From assembly GCA_022566355.1 (NCBI GenBank), contig JADFJB010000034.1, forward strand, positions 1 through 36,599: DNA of 36,599 nucleotides. Reading direction: 5' to 3'. The position numbers and the translations under genes were made by a program. The stretch comes from a candidate division KSB1 bacterium. GTDB taxonomy: Bacteria; Zhuqueibacterota; JdFR-76; DREG01. This document shows, in pieces, positions 8,225-17,572 of this stretch (positions are counted from its first letter, which is position 1; every line of letters starts with the position of its first letter). Under the pieces are notes generated by a model that saw only the letters and a list, made by a program, of their open reading frames with translations, searched no databases and was not told the origin of the DNA.

Positions 8225-8292
8225 TCAGTTCAATTTTGATGGAATCGGTAGACGAGAGTTCCGAACGAAGAATTTAAAATAGAGGAAGAAAA

Positions 8293-9210
8293 ATGGTAGG
8301 AACAGCTTTGAAAACTGGCTTTTCAAACATGTGGACAAACAAACGCATGTTGATCGTTTTTTATTTAAGCAATTTATTTTTTGGAATGATTCTGATGCTG
8401 CCGTTTCGTGGGGCACTTTCGAATTATATCGGTAACAGCAAAATGGGTGAGATCCTGGCAGGGCGATTGGACATGGATTTCGTGTTGGAATTCATCCAGA
8501 ATATTGATTCTGTGATGGGTTTATTTGGGTCGCTAGTTCCTTTGGTGCCGATCCTTTTTTGGTTATTCCTGATATTCCTTTCCGGCGGCGCATTTGCCGT
8601 GTTTGCAAGCGGAGAAAAATATACACCTGTTGCTTTCTGGGGCGGTTGTGCACAATATTTTGGCCGGTTTATTCGGTTGGTTTTGTGGAGTTTGCTGTTC
8701 GGTGTGTTATTCTTCCTTTTACAGCTCTTGGTCTCTCTAGTTAGAAAATTATTTGGCGATGATCCTTACCAGAACATAACCTATTGGCTAGGATGGGTAA
8801 CGGTTGGCGTGCGTTACATCAGTATTATTTTATTTGGAATATTGTTGGATTATGCCAGAATTCATGCTGTCACAACAGGAGATCGCAGAATGCGAGTCTC
8901 GGTTTGGTATGCTTTTAAGTTCATGTTCAGGAATTTTGTCAAAACCTTCAGTCTTGCTCTATTCTTGTTTGTTATCGGCGCTATGGTTTTGGTGATTTAT
9001 AATCTTATATCCGACAGTTTATCGGCTCCGAGTGCTTTGGTCATTCTTTTGTTATTCGTTTTTCAACAGCTTTATATGGTTTTTAGAATGATGATGAGGT
9101 TGACCTTTTATTCAAGTCAGACGAATCTATTTCAGAGCTTAAGTGAAGACAAGATTACGGTAACTGAGACTTCGGAAGGTGAGATTGGTATAGAAGGTGC
9201 GCCGGCGTAG
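8293..9210 (+). CDS. Multi-pass membrane protein of unknown function
   Basis: The 305-aa product has about six hydrophobic segments (near residues 20-40, 78-107, 130-150, 168-190, 213-236 and 243-263) joined by short loops. It has a basic N-terminus (LKTGFSNMWTNKRM) and a hydrophilic acidic tail ending EGAPA. I see no transport, catalytic or nucleotide-binding motif and do not recognise the family. AGAGGAAG lies about 5 nt before the ATG. Its position 68 bp after the M1 peptidase gene, with a terminator-like structure downstream, suggests a two-gene operon. A role linked to the peptidase, such as uptake of its products, is only a guess. Confidence 0.8.
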   Translation: MVGTALKTGFSNMWTNKRMLIVFYLSNLFFGMILMLPFRGALSNYIGNSKMGEILAGRLDMDFVLEFIQNIDSVMGLFGSLVPLVPILFWLFLIFLSGGAFAVFASGEKYTPVAFWGGCAQYFGRFIRLVLWSLLFGVLFFLLQLLVSLVRKLFGDDPYQNITYWLGWVTVGVRYISIILFGILLDYARIHAVTTGDRRMRVSVWYAFKFMFRNFVKTFSLALFLFVIGAMVLVIYNLISDSLSAPSALVILLLFVFQQLYMVFRMMMRLTFYSSQTNLFQSLSEDKITVTETSEGEIGIEGAPA

Positions 9211-9335
9211 ATGTTTTTCTAATTCTTAAAATAGGGCTATGCAAAGAATAAGTTTTTTAAAGGAATAAAATAATTCTTATGAAGTAAATCAGTCAAATAA
9301 TCAAGCGATCTAATTTATTTAATATATTTTTCCAT

Positions 9336-9423
9336 AGCTGTTTTCTCGAACTTTGTTATTATTTTTGTTATTGCTTAACTAAATATAAAACAATAGCTTG
9401 TAAAAGAAAACAGCTTTTTTTTT
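9336..9423 (+). terminator. Long stem-loop followed by a T9 run
   Basis: AGCTGTTTTCT (9336-9346) and AGAAAACAGCT (9405-9415) are perfect 11-bp inverted arms 58 nt apart, and nine T residues begin at 9415. It lies about 125 nt after the stop of the membrane-protein gene. The large loop is unusual, though inner TTATTG/CAATA segments could shorten it. The surrounding gap (9211-9605) contains no gene. Confidence 0.5.
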
Positions 9424-9450
9424 ATGAATTATCCAGGTTAATTTAATTAA
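9421..9450. repeat. Dispersed repeat, single arm related to the element at 30465-30570
   Basis: TTATGAATTATCCAGGTTAA followed by an ATTTAATTAA tail closely matches (inverted) the left arm at 30465-30485, and more weakly the segment at 342-370. No partner arm is seen nearby. Confidence 0.55.
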
Positions 9451-9530
9451 TATAGAAATTCATTTAGTTATTCTTAATCATACATCATGTGCATGATTCT
9501 TTGATGGTCCTTTGATGGTTTTTTTTGGAG

Positions 9531-9551
9531 TGCGTCAACCGTGTTGATGCA
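9531..9551. repeat. REP hairpin, left of RAYT gene
   Basis: GCGTCAAC (9532-9539), loop CGT, GTTGATGC (9543-9550) forms an 8-bp stem with one G-T type mismatch. It is the inverted counterpart of the hairpin at 10187-10205 on the other side of the transposase gene. Confidence 0.75.
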
Positions 9552-9605
9552 CAAGTTTGAATCATGTCGCAATCCATCGAGCCAAATCAATAATTCCAGA
9601 TCTAT

Positions 9606-10166
9606 TCAAAAATCATCTTCTACCTTGATCTTGTCAAAAGGATAATTTCTAACAAGTTCTCTAACAGCATCTTCATTCTCACGGAATCGATAATAATAGC
9701 TGCCAAACTCCCATTTTACTGGGTCATCTATCAGAAAGTGTTTCACAGGATTAAACCAGGTATAATTTATCCTCGCAAAATAAGATCGTTCGTAAGTTAA
9801 ACAGGTATCCCAGTAATTATACCATATCCTCTTTTTCTGTTCTAAATCCGGAAAAGTTTTCCTAAGTTTTAAAGTAGTAAACCTGTGGATATCCCTGATA
9901 ATTTTAGGCAAATCAACAGCGTTTTCTGGAGAATTGACAATCAAATGATAATGATTGTCTAGAATAACCCAATCTTCAAGATGCCAATCGCCTTTGGAGA
10001 ATCCTTTTATAATTGATTCTAACAGGATTTGTTTTGCGAACTTTGTCGAGAAATGGTGTAATTTTTGGTATGTGCTTGCTGTTATGAAGTATTTTGCATT
10101 TGGGATGAACAAATGTGGAGGATTGTGTTGATAGGTTTTGTAGATAATTTTTTGATTGGTTGTCAT
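9606..10166 (-). CDS. REP-associated tyrosine transposase (RAYT, IS200/Y1-like)
   Basis: The 186-aa product belongs to the Y1 HUH superfamily. The N-terminus has an FITASTYQK beta strand. The HUH metal site is NHYHLIV (His72 and His74) after WVILD. The C-terminal helix YFARINYTWFNPVKHFLI contains the NPVKH signature of RAYTs, with Tyr135 the likely nucleophile. RAYTs cut and join DNA at REP palindromes, and one such palindrome lies on each side of this gene in inverted orientation (9532-9550 and 10187-10205). This strongly supports the call and suggests a self-contained REP-RAYT unit. The gene is alone on its strand and looks intact. Start at MTTNQK, with no strong ribosome-binding site. Confidence 0.9.
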   Translation of the reverse strand: MTTNQKIIYKTYQHNPPHLFIPNAKYFITASTYQKLHHFSTKFAKQILLESIIKGFSKGDWHLEDWVILDNHYHLIVNSPENAVDLPKIIRDIHRFTTLKLRKTFPDLEQKKRIWYNYWDTCLTYERSYFARINYTWFNPVKHFLIDDPVKWEFGSYYYRFRENEDAVRELVRNYPFDKIKVEDDF

Positions 10167-10184
10167 GATGTTTTATGCTTAAAA

Positions 10185-10206
10185 GCGCATCAACACGGTT
10201 GATGCA
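10185..10206. repeat. REP hairpin, right of RAYT gene
   Basis: GCATCAAC (10187-10194), loop ACG, GTTGATGC (10198-10205) is a perfect 8-bp stem. The loop is the reverse complement of the loop in the left copy (CGT), so the two hairpins face each other as inverted repeats around the transposase gene. Confidence 0.8.
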
Positions 10207-10332
10207 TTCCATATGAATTTAATTATTAATTTTGTAATAACTTATTTAAACAAGGCCCCTCTTAGAAAATCATCCCGTTTTTACTTGTTCATAATCCAAT
10301 TAGGCTAACTAAATAACGAATATAAAATAGAA

Positions 10333-10360
10333 AAAAATCCCCTCAGATGAGGGGATTTTT
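10333..10360 (-). terminator. Rho-independent terminator of the RND operon
   Basis: AAAAATCCCCTC (10333-10344) and GAGGGGATTTTT (10349-10360) form a perfect 12-bp stem with a 4-nt loop. It lies 28 bp past the stop of the last efflux gene. A/T runs on both sides would let it work in both directions. Confidence 0.9.
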
Positions 10361-10387
10361 GGTTAAAATATGAAGTCCGGATTTATA

Positions 10388-13300
10388 TTACTCAGCTGGC
10401 ACAACTTCCATCGCTGTTTTACCTTTTTGTTTCGAAAGATAGAGAGCAGTAATCTTCTTGAAGTAAAGGCGCAAGTCATCAAAAAGTGTATATGCCCAAG
10501 GCACTGCAATTAATGTCAAGAGGGTTGAGGTAAGCAATCCACCTATGATAACTCTGCCCATGGGTGCATACGGAATTCCGATCATTTGTGCATTACCAAC
10601 CGCCATTGGCAGCAACCCGCCAATCGTTGTGAAAGCCGTCATTAATATGGGGCGAAATCGCTGTTTTCCAGCTTCGATAATTGCATCGTACCGGCTGTAG
10701 CCTTCTGTACGAAGTCTATTCACGAGATCGATTATAACGATGGCGTTGTTAACGACAATGCCAACTAGAATGACAAATCCGATTACACTCATAATGTCCA
10801 TTGTTGTGTTTGTTATAAATAATAACCAGAAAGCACCGACAAAGGCAAATGGGATAGACACAAGCACAGAAAGTGGTAAAACAAACGATTCAAACAAAAT
10901 GCCCATCAAAAGGAAAACAAAGATTACTGCCAGCATTAATGCAAAAGACTGGCTTTCGTTGGTTTGCTGCATACGGTCAAAGCGCTGCCCTTTGCTCCAG
11001 GAATATCCATAGGGCATTTCAAAACCCGCCATTACTTTATCTACTTTTCCAAATAAAGATTTCATATCATCCTGGGTAGAATTGGCTTTGATTCGTAGAA
11101 AGGTTTTGCCATTTTCACGTTGAATTTCGCCGAATCCTTTCTTCATAGTGAATGTTGCGATGGCATCTAATGGAATCTCTTTACCTGATCGAGAGAAAAA
11201 TGTCATATTTTTTAACTGAGAAAGATTCTTACGATCTTCTTTACGGAGTTGGATATGGACATCAATTTCTTTATCTTTAGTTTGATACTTAGGAAGTGGA
11301 ATTCCCCGCAAAGCATATTGCACGGTTCCGGAAATCGTAGCTGGTGAAATGCCATATTTTGCTGCCTGGTCTCGTTTTATGAATAAATGAATCTCATCAC
11401 TGCCATTTTCGCGATCGGTTTCGAGACTGATGATTTCATCGATGGTGCTTAATCTCCGTTCTACTTCCTTGGCTAAATCGGATAATGTATTGGTATCGTC
11501 ACCAAAAAGAAGGATTGAAAGAGATGCATCATCTCCGGCTTGTTGCCGCCAGGATGTGCGAACCGTGATTCCCGGGAAGTCGGGAATTCTTTTCATAATA
11601 TCTTCCAACACATCCTTCCTTTCCATTACACCGCCAGGAAGGTTGCCAAATTGTTTACTAATATTATCATAAACCACTTCATACCAATCTCTTCTTGGCT
11701 GAGGTTTAAGAAAAACCCGCATCATACCAAAATTATGGCTATGACGGGCGTCGATTGTCATGACCCCGTAAATATCACGTTTGACATTAATGGTATCCTC
11801 AATGGTTCCAAATACCCGGTCTGCATCTTCAATGGTGTAATTATCCGGCATTTCAAAATAAAGCCGAATATCGTTAATGTTACCGTTTGAATCCGTACTT
11901 TTGATATTGCTTATTGCATACGGCAAAGAAGCCATAACAAAGAGAAGGATCACACCCATTTCCAGACGATGGGTAACACTCCAGCTTAACATTCTCTGGT
12001 AAATCGCGTTGGCCTTTGTGATCACTTTAGCTTCTTTCACTTCTTTTTTGCTGGTAATCCGGGTAGCAGCGAGAGGAATAAATATCATTGCGATAAATAG
12101 TGATGCAATTAATGAAATGACAACAGGAAAACCGATACGGAACATATAGAACTGAAAACCCGTGTCGTCATTCATTAAGATTAAAGGCAAGAAAACCACT
12201 ACAGTCGTCATCGTTGCCATGGTAATCGCTAGAGCCACTTCGCTTGAACCAAATAATGAGGATTCCTTTTTTGATGCTCCTTGCGATCTCTTTCGATAAA
12301 TATTTTCCAGCACAACGATAGAATTATCGACTACCATACCAATAGAAATCATTAACCCCATCATGGTGATTAAGTTCAGAGTCCAGCCCATAAAATATAA
12401 GACTGTCATAGTAACCAGCACTGTCAGAGGAATTGCGATCGTTATAATAACTGTCATGCGAAATCGTCGGAGGAAAAAGTAAAGTATAAAGAAAGCAAAA
12501 AGTCCGCCCCACATTCCTGTGGTTAATAGGTTGTCGATGGATTCCTGAATGAATTTGCCCTGGTTAAACAAGATATCTATTTCCAAGCCCGCAAGTTTGG
12601 GATCTGCTTTAAAAGTTTCTTCAAACATCTTTTTAAGGTTATTGCAAAGTTCAACAGTATTGGCTGTTGATTCTTTAAAAACGCCCACGCTAATTCCTCT
12701 TTTGCCATTGATGGTCTGCCGCCATCTCCTCTCAGGAACATCATATTTAATTTCAGCAATGTCCTTTAGTTTTAAATTTGCACCACGAATCGGCAGATTT
12801 TTGAGCTGGTCCAGATCACTAAATTTCCCAACGGAGCGGACAAATATCTTCTGGTTGCCTTCGGTCACATAACCGCTTGCTAATGAAAAATTGTCATTTC
12901 TTAACTGTTGAATCGTTTCATAGAGATTAATATTGTAACTTCTAACTTTATCCTGGTTTATGTAAATCAGAATGGATTTTTCTTCGGCACCCCAAATTTC
13001 TACCTTTGCGACTCCATCGACTCGCTCCAGGGGTTTTTTCATCACTTGTTCGATCAAAAGATATGGATCTTCAAAGTGTTGGTTTTGTGCCATAGCAACC
13101 CAAAAAACAGGGTCGTCATCGTCAGTAAATTTACGTAAATAGATCCTTTCTATATCATCTGGCAGCTCAGCTCTAACCCGATCCATACGGTCCCGAAGCT
13201 GGGCATAAGCCACATCCATATCTGTGTTTTGTCTAAACTCAATAAAAGTCCAACAACCATTGCTGCTGCTGCTTGTATTTACCCGCCGCACACCATTGAT

Positions 13301-13540
13301 GGTTCGGCATTGTTCTTCGATGGGTTTGGCAATCTGCTCCTCAACTTCTTGTGGATTCGAGTTAGGGTAGGGCGTATAAACACCCAAAAATGGCGGAATA
13401 AAACCTTGTGGTAATAGCTCGACTGGGATTTGTGTAAACGAAATAAATCCCACAACTAATACTGCAAGAAGTGTCATCAAAACTGTTACAGGGCGGTTTA
13501 TGGAAAAACGCGGAAACAAGCTGCCTTTGAGTTTGGACAT
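10388..13540 (-). CDS. Efflux RND transporter permease subunit (second, standard length)
   Basis: The 1050-aa inner-membrane proton-driven pump is of the AcrB/HAE-1 type. TM1 is at about residues 18-36 (TVLMTLLAVLVVGFISF), followed by the porter-domain start SNPQEVEEQIAKPIEEQ. The TM4 proton-relay segment reads ISIGMVVDNSIVVLENI, keeping the first Asp and replacing the second with Asn as in many HAE-1 proteins. TM10 has GIVVNNAIVIIDLVNRLR. Near the C-terminus are GGLLPMAVGN and TLIAVPWAYTLFDDL. The length is normal. It is the last gene of a three-gene operon (adaptor, 1280-aa permease, this one), 58 bp after the larger permease. Two different permeases with one adaptor suggest a hetero-oligomeric pump, as in MdtBC. 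The substrate cannot be read from sequence. Confidence 0.92.
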   Translation of the reverse strand: MSKLKGSLFPRFSINRPVTVLMTLLAVLVVGFISFTQIPVELLPQGFIPPFLGVYTPYPNSNPQEVEEQIAKPIEEQCRTINGVRRVNTSSSSNGCWTFIEFRQNTDMDVAYAQLRDRMDRVRAELPDDIERIYLRKFTDDDDPVFWVAMAQNQHFEDPYLLIEQVMKKPLERVDGVAKVEIWGAEEKSILIYINQDKVRSYNINLYETIQQLRNDNFSLASGYVTEGNQKIFVRSVGKFSDLDQLKNLPIRGANLKLKDIAEIKYDVPERRWRQTINGKRGISVGVFKESTANTVELCNNLKKMFEETFKADPKLAGLEIDILFNQGKFIQESIDNLLTTGMWGGLFAFFILYFFLRRFRMTVIITIAIPLTVLVTMTVLYFMGWTLNLITMMGLMISIGMVVDNSIVVLENIYRKRSQGASKKESSLFGSSEVALAITMATMTTVVVFLPLILMNDDTGFQFYMFRIGFPVVISLIASLFIAMIFIPLAATRITSKKEVKEAKVITKANAIYQRMLSWSVTHRLEMGVILLFVMASLPYAISNIKSTDSNGNINDIRLYFEMPDNYTIEDADRVFGTIEDTINVKRDIYGVMTIDARHSHNFGMMRVFLKPQPRRDWYEVVYDNISKQFGNLPGGVMERKDVLEDIMKRIPDFPGITVRTSWRQQAGDDASLSILLFGDDTNTLSDLAKEVERRLSTIDEIISLETDRENGSDEIHLFIKRDQAAKYGISPATISGTVQYALRGIPLPKYQTKDKEIDVHIQLRKEDRKNLSQLKNMTFFSRSGKEIPLDAIATFTMKKGFGEIQRENGKTFLRIKANSTQDDMKSLFGKVDKVMAGFEMPYGYSWSKGQRFDRMQQTNESQSFALMLAVIFVFLLMGILFESFVLPLSVLVSIPFAFVGAFWLLFITNTTMDIMSVIGFVILVGIVVNNAIVIIDLVNRLRTEGYSRYDAIIEAGKQRFRPILMTAFTTIGGLLPMAVGNAQMIGIPYAPMGRVIIGGLLTSTLLTLIAVPWAYTLFDDLRLYFKKITALYLSKQKGKTAMEVVPAE

Positions 13541-13598
13541 GGTTCTCTTCCTTACATACTGATGATCAAACCAATTTAATTATTACTTCGAATTCTCT

Positions 13599-16500
13599 TT
13601 AAGCTTTTCTGTCGACAATGCTGTAAACCGTTGGGATAACAACGAGCGTTAAAATAGTAGAAACCAGCAGTCCGACAATAACTGTGATTGCCATTGGCGT
13701 CCTAATTTCAGCTCCATCGCCTAATCCTATGGCCATAGGCAGCAATGCAAGAATAGTTGTTGCTGTCGTCATCATGATCGGGCGAAGCCGAACTTTACCC
13801 GCCTGAATAATGGCTTCCATCTTTTCCATTCCTTTCTGGCGCAATTTATTGATATAATCCACAAGAACAATTGCATTGTTAACGACGATTCCGGCAAGCA
13901 TAATCATGCCTAGAAACACGACGATGCTCATCGGAATTTGTAAAACAAACAGGGCAATCAAGACACCGATAAAACCGAGAGGAATCGTAAAAATAATTAC
14001 AAATGGGTGAATAAGCGACTCAAATTGGGAAGCCATTACGATATAGACCAGGAATATGGCCAGCATTAAGGCCAGCATTAAACTATTTAACGATGTTTCC
14101 ATTTCTTTGTTTTGGCCGGCCAGGTTGTAAGAAAATTCGAGCGGCATATCAGTATTTCCAAGAAGCGTATAAATATCTTCACTAATGCTTCGTAAATCAC
14201 GACCGCCGATATTTGCTGTAATTACTGCTGTTCTTTCCTGGTTCACCCTACGAATTTCAGCCGGGCCTTCATTCACACGAATTTCAGCCACAGCTTCCAG
14301 TGGTATTGGTTTCTCGCCACCCGGATTTATAATTAATCTCGATAAATTCTCAATACTTTGTTTGTCTTCATCCCGCAATCGGACCAGAATGTCAATTTTA
14401 CGATCTTTGTCTTTAAACTCTGTGGCAACATCACCTCGAACTTTATTCCGTACGATCGCAGCGACTTCAGAAATGTTTAATTCATAACGAGCTAAAAGTG
14501 GTCTGTTATAAATAATCTGTACTTCAGGATTCCCGCGCTGGACATTGGATTTTATATCAAATAAACCTGGAATGTTTTTCATATCCTCTTCCAACTTCTC
14601 AGAAATTTCCTGTAATATTTGTAGATTGTAACCATGAATTTCAACTTCGATAGGTGTTTTAAAACTAAACAGAACCGGTCGCGAAATTTTCCATTGCATC
14701 CCTGAATAATTATTCATTTGTGAGCGAATACGACGAATCAATTGTTCTTCCGAGTCAATCACGCTGCTTGCTCTTCGCATTTGAACAGTTAATTTCGATG
14801 TATGTTCTCCTTCTTCTGAGCTGGAATTTGAGGTCCTATCAGTGCCGGCGACCATGGCTACTTTGGCAACCGCCGGATCGTTCATTAAATATTGTTCGAT
14901 CGGTGTGCTCCGTTCTACAGTTAGCTCCACAGGCGTGCCAACCGGCATGGTGATGTCGATGTTAAATTCACCCTGGTGAACTTCGGGGATTAATTCGCTG
15001 CCAATCCTGGGTAAGATGAGCCATACAGTCAGCACAGCAACCGATGTAACGGAAGCAAGCGTAGTAGATTTATTGGTGAGCGCATAAATTAGAACCCTTG
15101 GATAGAACGATTCCAGTTTTCCATAAGACCAATTAAAAAGGGCAAAAACAAGCTTTGCAGGTCCAGATAATATTAGCTTAAATGACATGAGAGTGCCCTT
15201 TAGAAATACTGAAGCTGATATGATAAAATAATGAGAAAATCGGAAGGGCAACTCTAATAAGAAGGTATAAATGACATACTTGACGGTATAAAAGAAAATT
15301 GTGACCGGTAGAAATAAAATTCTACCGATTTTTCCTTTCCACTTACTACTTTCTATTTTTGCCTTAATAGAATACAAATCCTCCAGAAAAACAGGAAGAG
15401 AATTATTAACCAGGTATGTTGGCCAGATTTCTTTCACGAATTGGACACGCCAAAAGTCAGGATTTTGTGCGTAAGCGATAACCTTTTCACTCATTTTGAA
15501 TTTTAAAATTCGTAACAGTCTGAGCAGAAAACCAATCGGCAATAGTAAAAGAAGAATAGGCAATGTAAGAAATTTAATAAATACAATAAACAGGGCAGCT
15601 GTGGTTTTAAATAATTTTAGAAAAACTAATCCTATCGTTCTCAGTAATACAATTATGCCTGTAATTATTTTCGAAAAAAACCCTGCTTGCAAATTACCGT
15701 TTACCAAATTTGAAATGTCAGAATCTGTTGAAAATGAAAGGATATGTTTTTTTAGCAATTCACCCATTTGAACACCGGAGATGAATTTGCTGGTTTCTCT
15801 GGAAGCTAGCATCGGAATGAGAAAAAGAGCAACAGCTAAAGAAGCGAGCAATGAGAAAACTACCGTAAGCGCCATGTCGCCGAAAATTTGTCCCGCCACG
15901 CCTTCTACAAATACAATAGGGAAGAATACCGCAACCGTTGTAAGAGTTGAGGCAAAAACTGCACTGCCGACTTCACTCACTCCTCTTACCGTAGCTTGAA
16001 TCAAATCATCCCCTTCTTCCCGACAGCGGAAGATACTTTCCAAAACGACAATTGAATTATCCACCAGCATTCCGATTCCAAGCGCTAGCCCACCCAAAGA
16101 CATAATGTTCAAGGATACGCCGAACATTTTCATGGGAGCAAATGTTGCAATAATAGAAACCGGAATGGCAATGCCAACGATCAACGTTGCAGTCAAATTT
16201 CGGAGGAAAATGAACAAAACCAACACGGCCAGCATTCCACCGATGATTGCTGTAGATTTTACTTCATTTACTGAATTTTCGATAAAGATTGATTGATCGG
16301 ACAAAATATCCATATTGATACCGGATGGCAATTCATACGCGATGAAGTTAGTCATTTGTCGCAAAAGAAATTCCTGCCCACGACCGCCTTGACGGCCACC
16401 TTTGGCAGTTTTTTGCTCTTCCTCTTGTTTTTCCTCTTTCTCTTTTTTGGAGGATTCCAATCTTTGCACGAAAGCTTGTTGCTCGGCTGTACCAAAGACT

Positions 16501-17441
16501 CTTTCTGTTACTCGCTCAGCTACGGTGACAATATTCGCATCAGCTTCTTTATAAATTTCAATTTCAACGCTTTCGTGACCGCCAATGCGGGTTATAATCT
16601 CTCGTTCTTTAAAAGTCCGTTTTACATTTGCAACATCACGAATTTTTATTTCTCTATCATTCCATGTTCCAATGACAACTTCTGCAATTTCATTAACAGA
16701 TTTGAATTCGTTTAGTGTGCGGACGATATATTCAGTCTGACCCTCCTTTAAATTGCCCCCGGCCAGGTTTACATTCTCCTGGGCAAGGCGATTTCGTACC
16801 TGCTGAATATTGATGCCAATCAACGTGAGTTTTTGTTCGTTCAGCTCAACACGAATTTCTTCTTCCAAACCACCTTTGACTTTTACAGCTGCAACACCCT
16901 CGATAGTTTCAAGTTTTCTTTTGATGTCTTCTTCAGCCATATAACGAAGATAAACGAGTGAAATATCGCCATAAAGGCCAAATCGAATTATTGGATCAAG
17001 TGATGGGTCGTATCGCAAAATAATTGGCCGTTTCGCCTCATCCGGAAGGAATACCTGGTCTAACTTTTCCCGAACCTCGGCAGAAGCTTCGTTCATATCG
17101 GTGCTCCAGGTATATTCCAGCTTAACATCCGATTGTCCTGCTTTGGAAATAGAGCTGATTCCAACTAGATTATTAACGACGCCTAACGCTTGCTCCACAG
17201 GTCGTGAAATTTGTGTTTCTATTTCTTCGGGAGCTGTGCCGGTATATTCGGTGCGAACCGTTAATGATGGATAAGTAATATCAGGCATCAGGTTTAATGG
17301 AAGTTGCTGATAGGATATCCAGCCAAAAACGCCAACACCAATAGCAACCATTAAAATAGCCACCGGTCTTTCTGTTGTAAATCTAAAGAAATCTCCAACT
17401 TGTCTTTTAGTGTCTGAGATTTTTGATTGAGGGGAATCCAT
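13599..17441 (-). CDS. Efflux RND transporter permease subunit with extra membrane segments
   Basis: The 1280-aa RND permease is about 230 residues longer than usual. The core is canonical: TM1 near residue 27-45, porter motifs (TGTAPEEIETQISRPVEQAL), the TM4 relay GIGMLVDNSIVVLESIF with Asp460, and the C-terminal LPMAIGLGDGAEIRTPMAI. Extra sequence occurs in two places. A Lys/Glu/Gln-rich stretch with GGRQGGRG lies at about 329-357. A block at about 553-775, between TM6 and TM7, has three long hydrophobic stretches (590-645, 705-730 and 737-770) separated by basic linkers. The reading frame is unbroken and both flanks are in register, so this is a real insertion. It is cotranscribed with the adaptor upstream and a second permease downstream. 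The inserted block matches nothing I recognise. Confidence 0.92.
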   Translation of the reverse strand: MDSPQSKISDTKRQVGDFFRFTTERPVAILMVAIGVGVFGWISYQQLPLNLMPDITYPSLTVRTEYTGTAPEEIETQISRPVEQALGVVNNLVGISSISKAGQSDVKLEYTWSTDMNEASAEVREKLDQVFLPDEAKRPIILRYDPSLDPIIRFGLYGDISLVYLRYMAEEDIKRKLETIEGVAAVKVKGGLEEEIRVELNEQKLTLIGINIQQVRNRLAQENVNLAGGNLKEGQTEYIVRTLNEFKSVNEIAEVVIGTWNDREIKIRDVANVKRTFKEREIITRIGGHESVEIEIYKEADANIVTVAERVTERVFGTAEQQAFVQRLESSKKEKEEKQEEEQKTAKGGRQGGRGQEFLLRQMTNFIAYELPSGINMDILSDQSIFIENSVNEVKSTAIIGGMLAVLVLFIFLRNLTATLIVGIAIPVSIIATFAPMKMFGVSLNIMSLGGLALGIGMLVDNSIVVLESIFRCREEGDDLIQATVRGVSEVGSAVFASTLTTVAVFFPIVFVEGVAGQIFGDMALTVVFSLLASLAVALFLIPMLASRETSKFISGVQMGELLKKHILSFSTDSDISNLVNGNLQAGFFSKIITGIIVLLRTIGLVFLKLFKTTAALFIVFIKFLTLPILLLLLPIGFLLRLLRILKFKMSEKVIAYAQNPDFWRVQFVKEIWPTYLVNNSLPVFLEDLYSIKAKIESSKWKGKIGRILFLPVTIFFYTVKYVIYTFLLELPFRFSHYFIISASVFLKGTLMSFKLILSGPAKLVFALFNWSYGKLESFYPRVLIYALTNKSTTLASVTSVAVLTVWLILPRIGSELIPEVHQGEFNIDITMPVGTPVELTVERSTPIEQYLMNDPAVAKVAMVAGTDRTSNSSSEEGEHTSKLTVQMRRASSVIDSEEQLIRRIRSQMNNYSGMQWKISRPVLFSFKTPIEVEIHGYNLQILQEISEKLEEDMKNIPGLFDIKSNVQRGNPEVQIIYNRPLLARYELNISEVAAIVRNKVRGDVATEFKDKDRKIDILVRLRDEDKQSIENLSRLIINPGGEKPIPLEAVAEIRVNEGPAEIRRVNQERTAVITANIGGRDLRSISEDIYTLLGNTDMPLEFSYNLAGQNKEMETSLNSLMLALMLAIFLVYIVMASQFESLIHPFVIIFTIPLGFIGVLIALFVLQIPMSIVVFLGMIMLAGIVVNNAIVLVDYINKLRQKGMEKMEAIIQAGKVRLRPIMMTTATTILALLPMAIGLGDGAEIRTPMAITVIVGLLVSTILTLVVIPTVYSIVDRKA

Positions 17442-17466
17442 AATGTTTTTTCTCTAAATTAAAATT

Positions 17467-17571
17467 AACTGATAACTGATAACTGATAACTGATAACTGA
17501 TAACTGATAACTGATAATTGATAATTGATAATTGATAATTGATAATTGATAATTGATAATTGATAATTGAA
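17467..17571. repeat. 7-nt tandem repeat inside the efflux operon
   Basis: Seven perfect copies of aactgat (17467-17515) run without interruption into seven perfect copies of aattgat (17516-17564), ending in aattgaa. The array fills most of the 131-bp gap between the adaptor stop (17573-17575) and the next permease start (17441). Because 7 is not a multiple of 3 and no frame contains a stop, on the minus strand it can be read in any frame as repeats of NYQLSII. Confidence 0.97.
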
Positions 17572-17572
17572 T

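Noticed and set aside
9606-10166. A complete IS200/IS605 insertion sequence
   Set aside because: The single-domain Y1 protein has the RAYT NPVKH signature and REP flanks, and no TnpB gene is linked.
17467-17571. Possible CRISPR array
   Set aside because: The unit is 7 nt with no spacers, and no cas gene is present.
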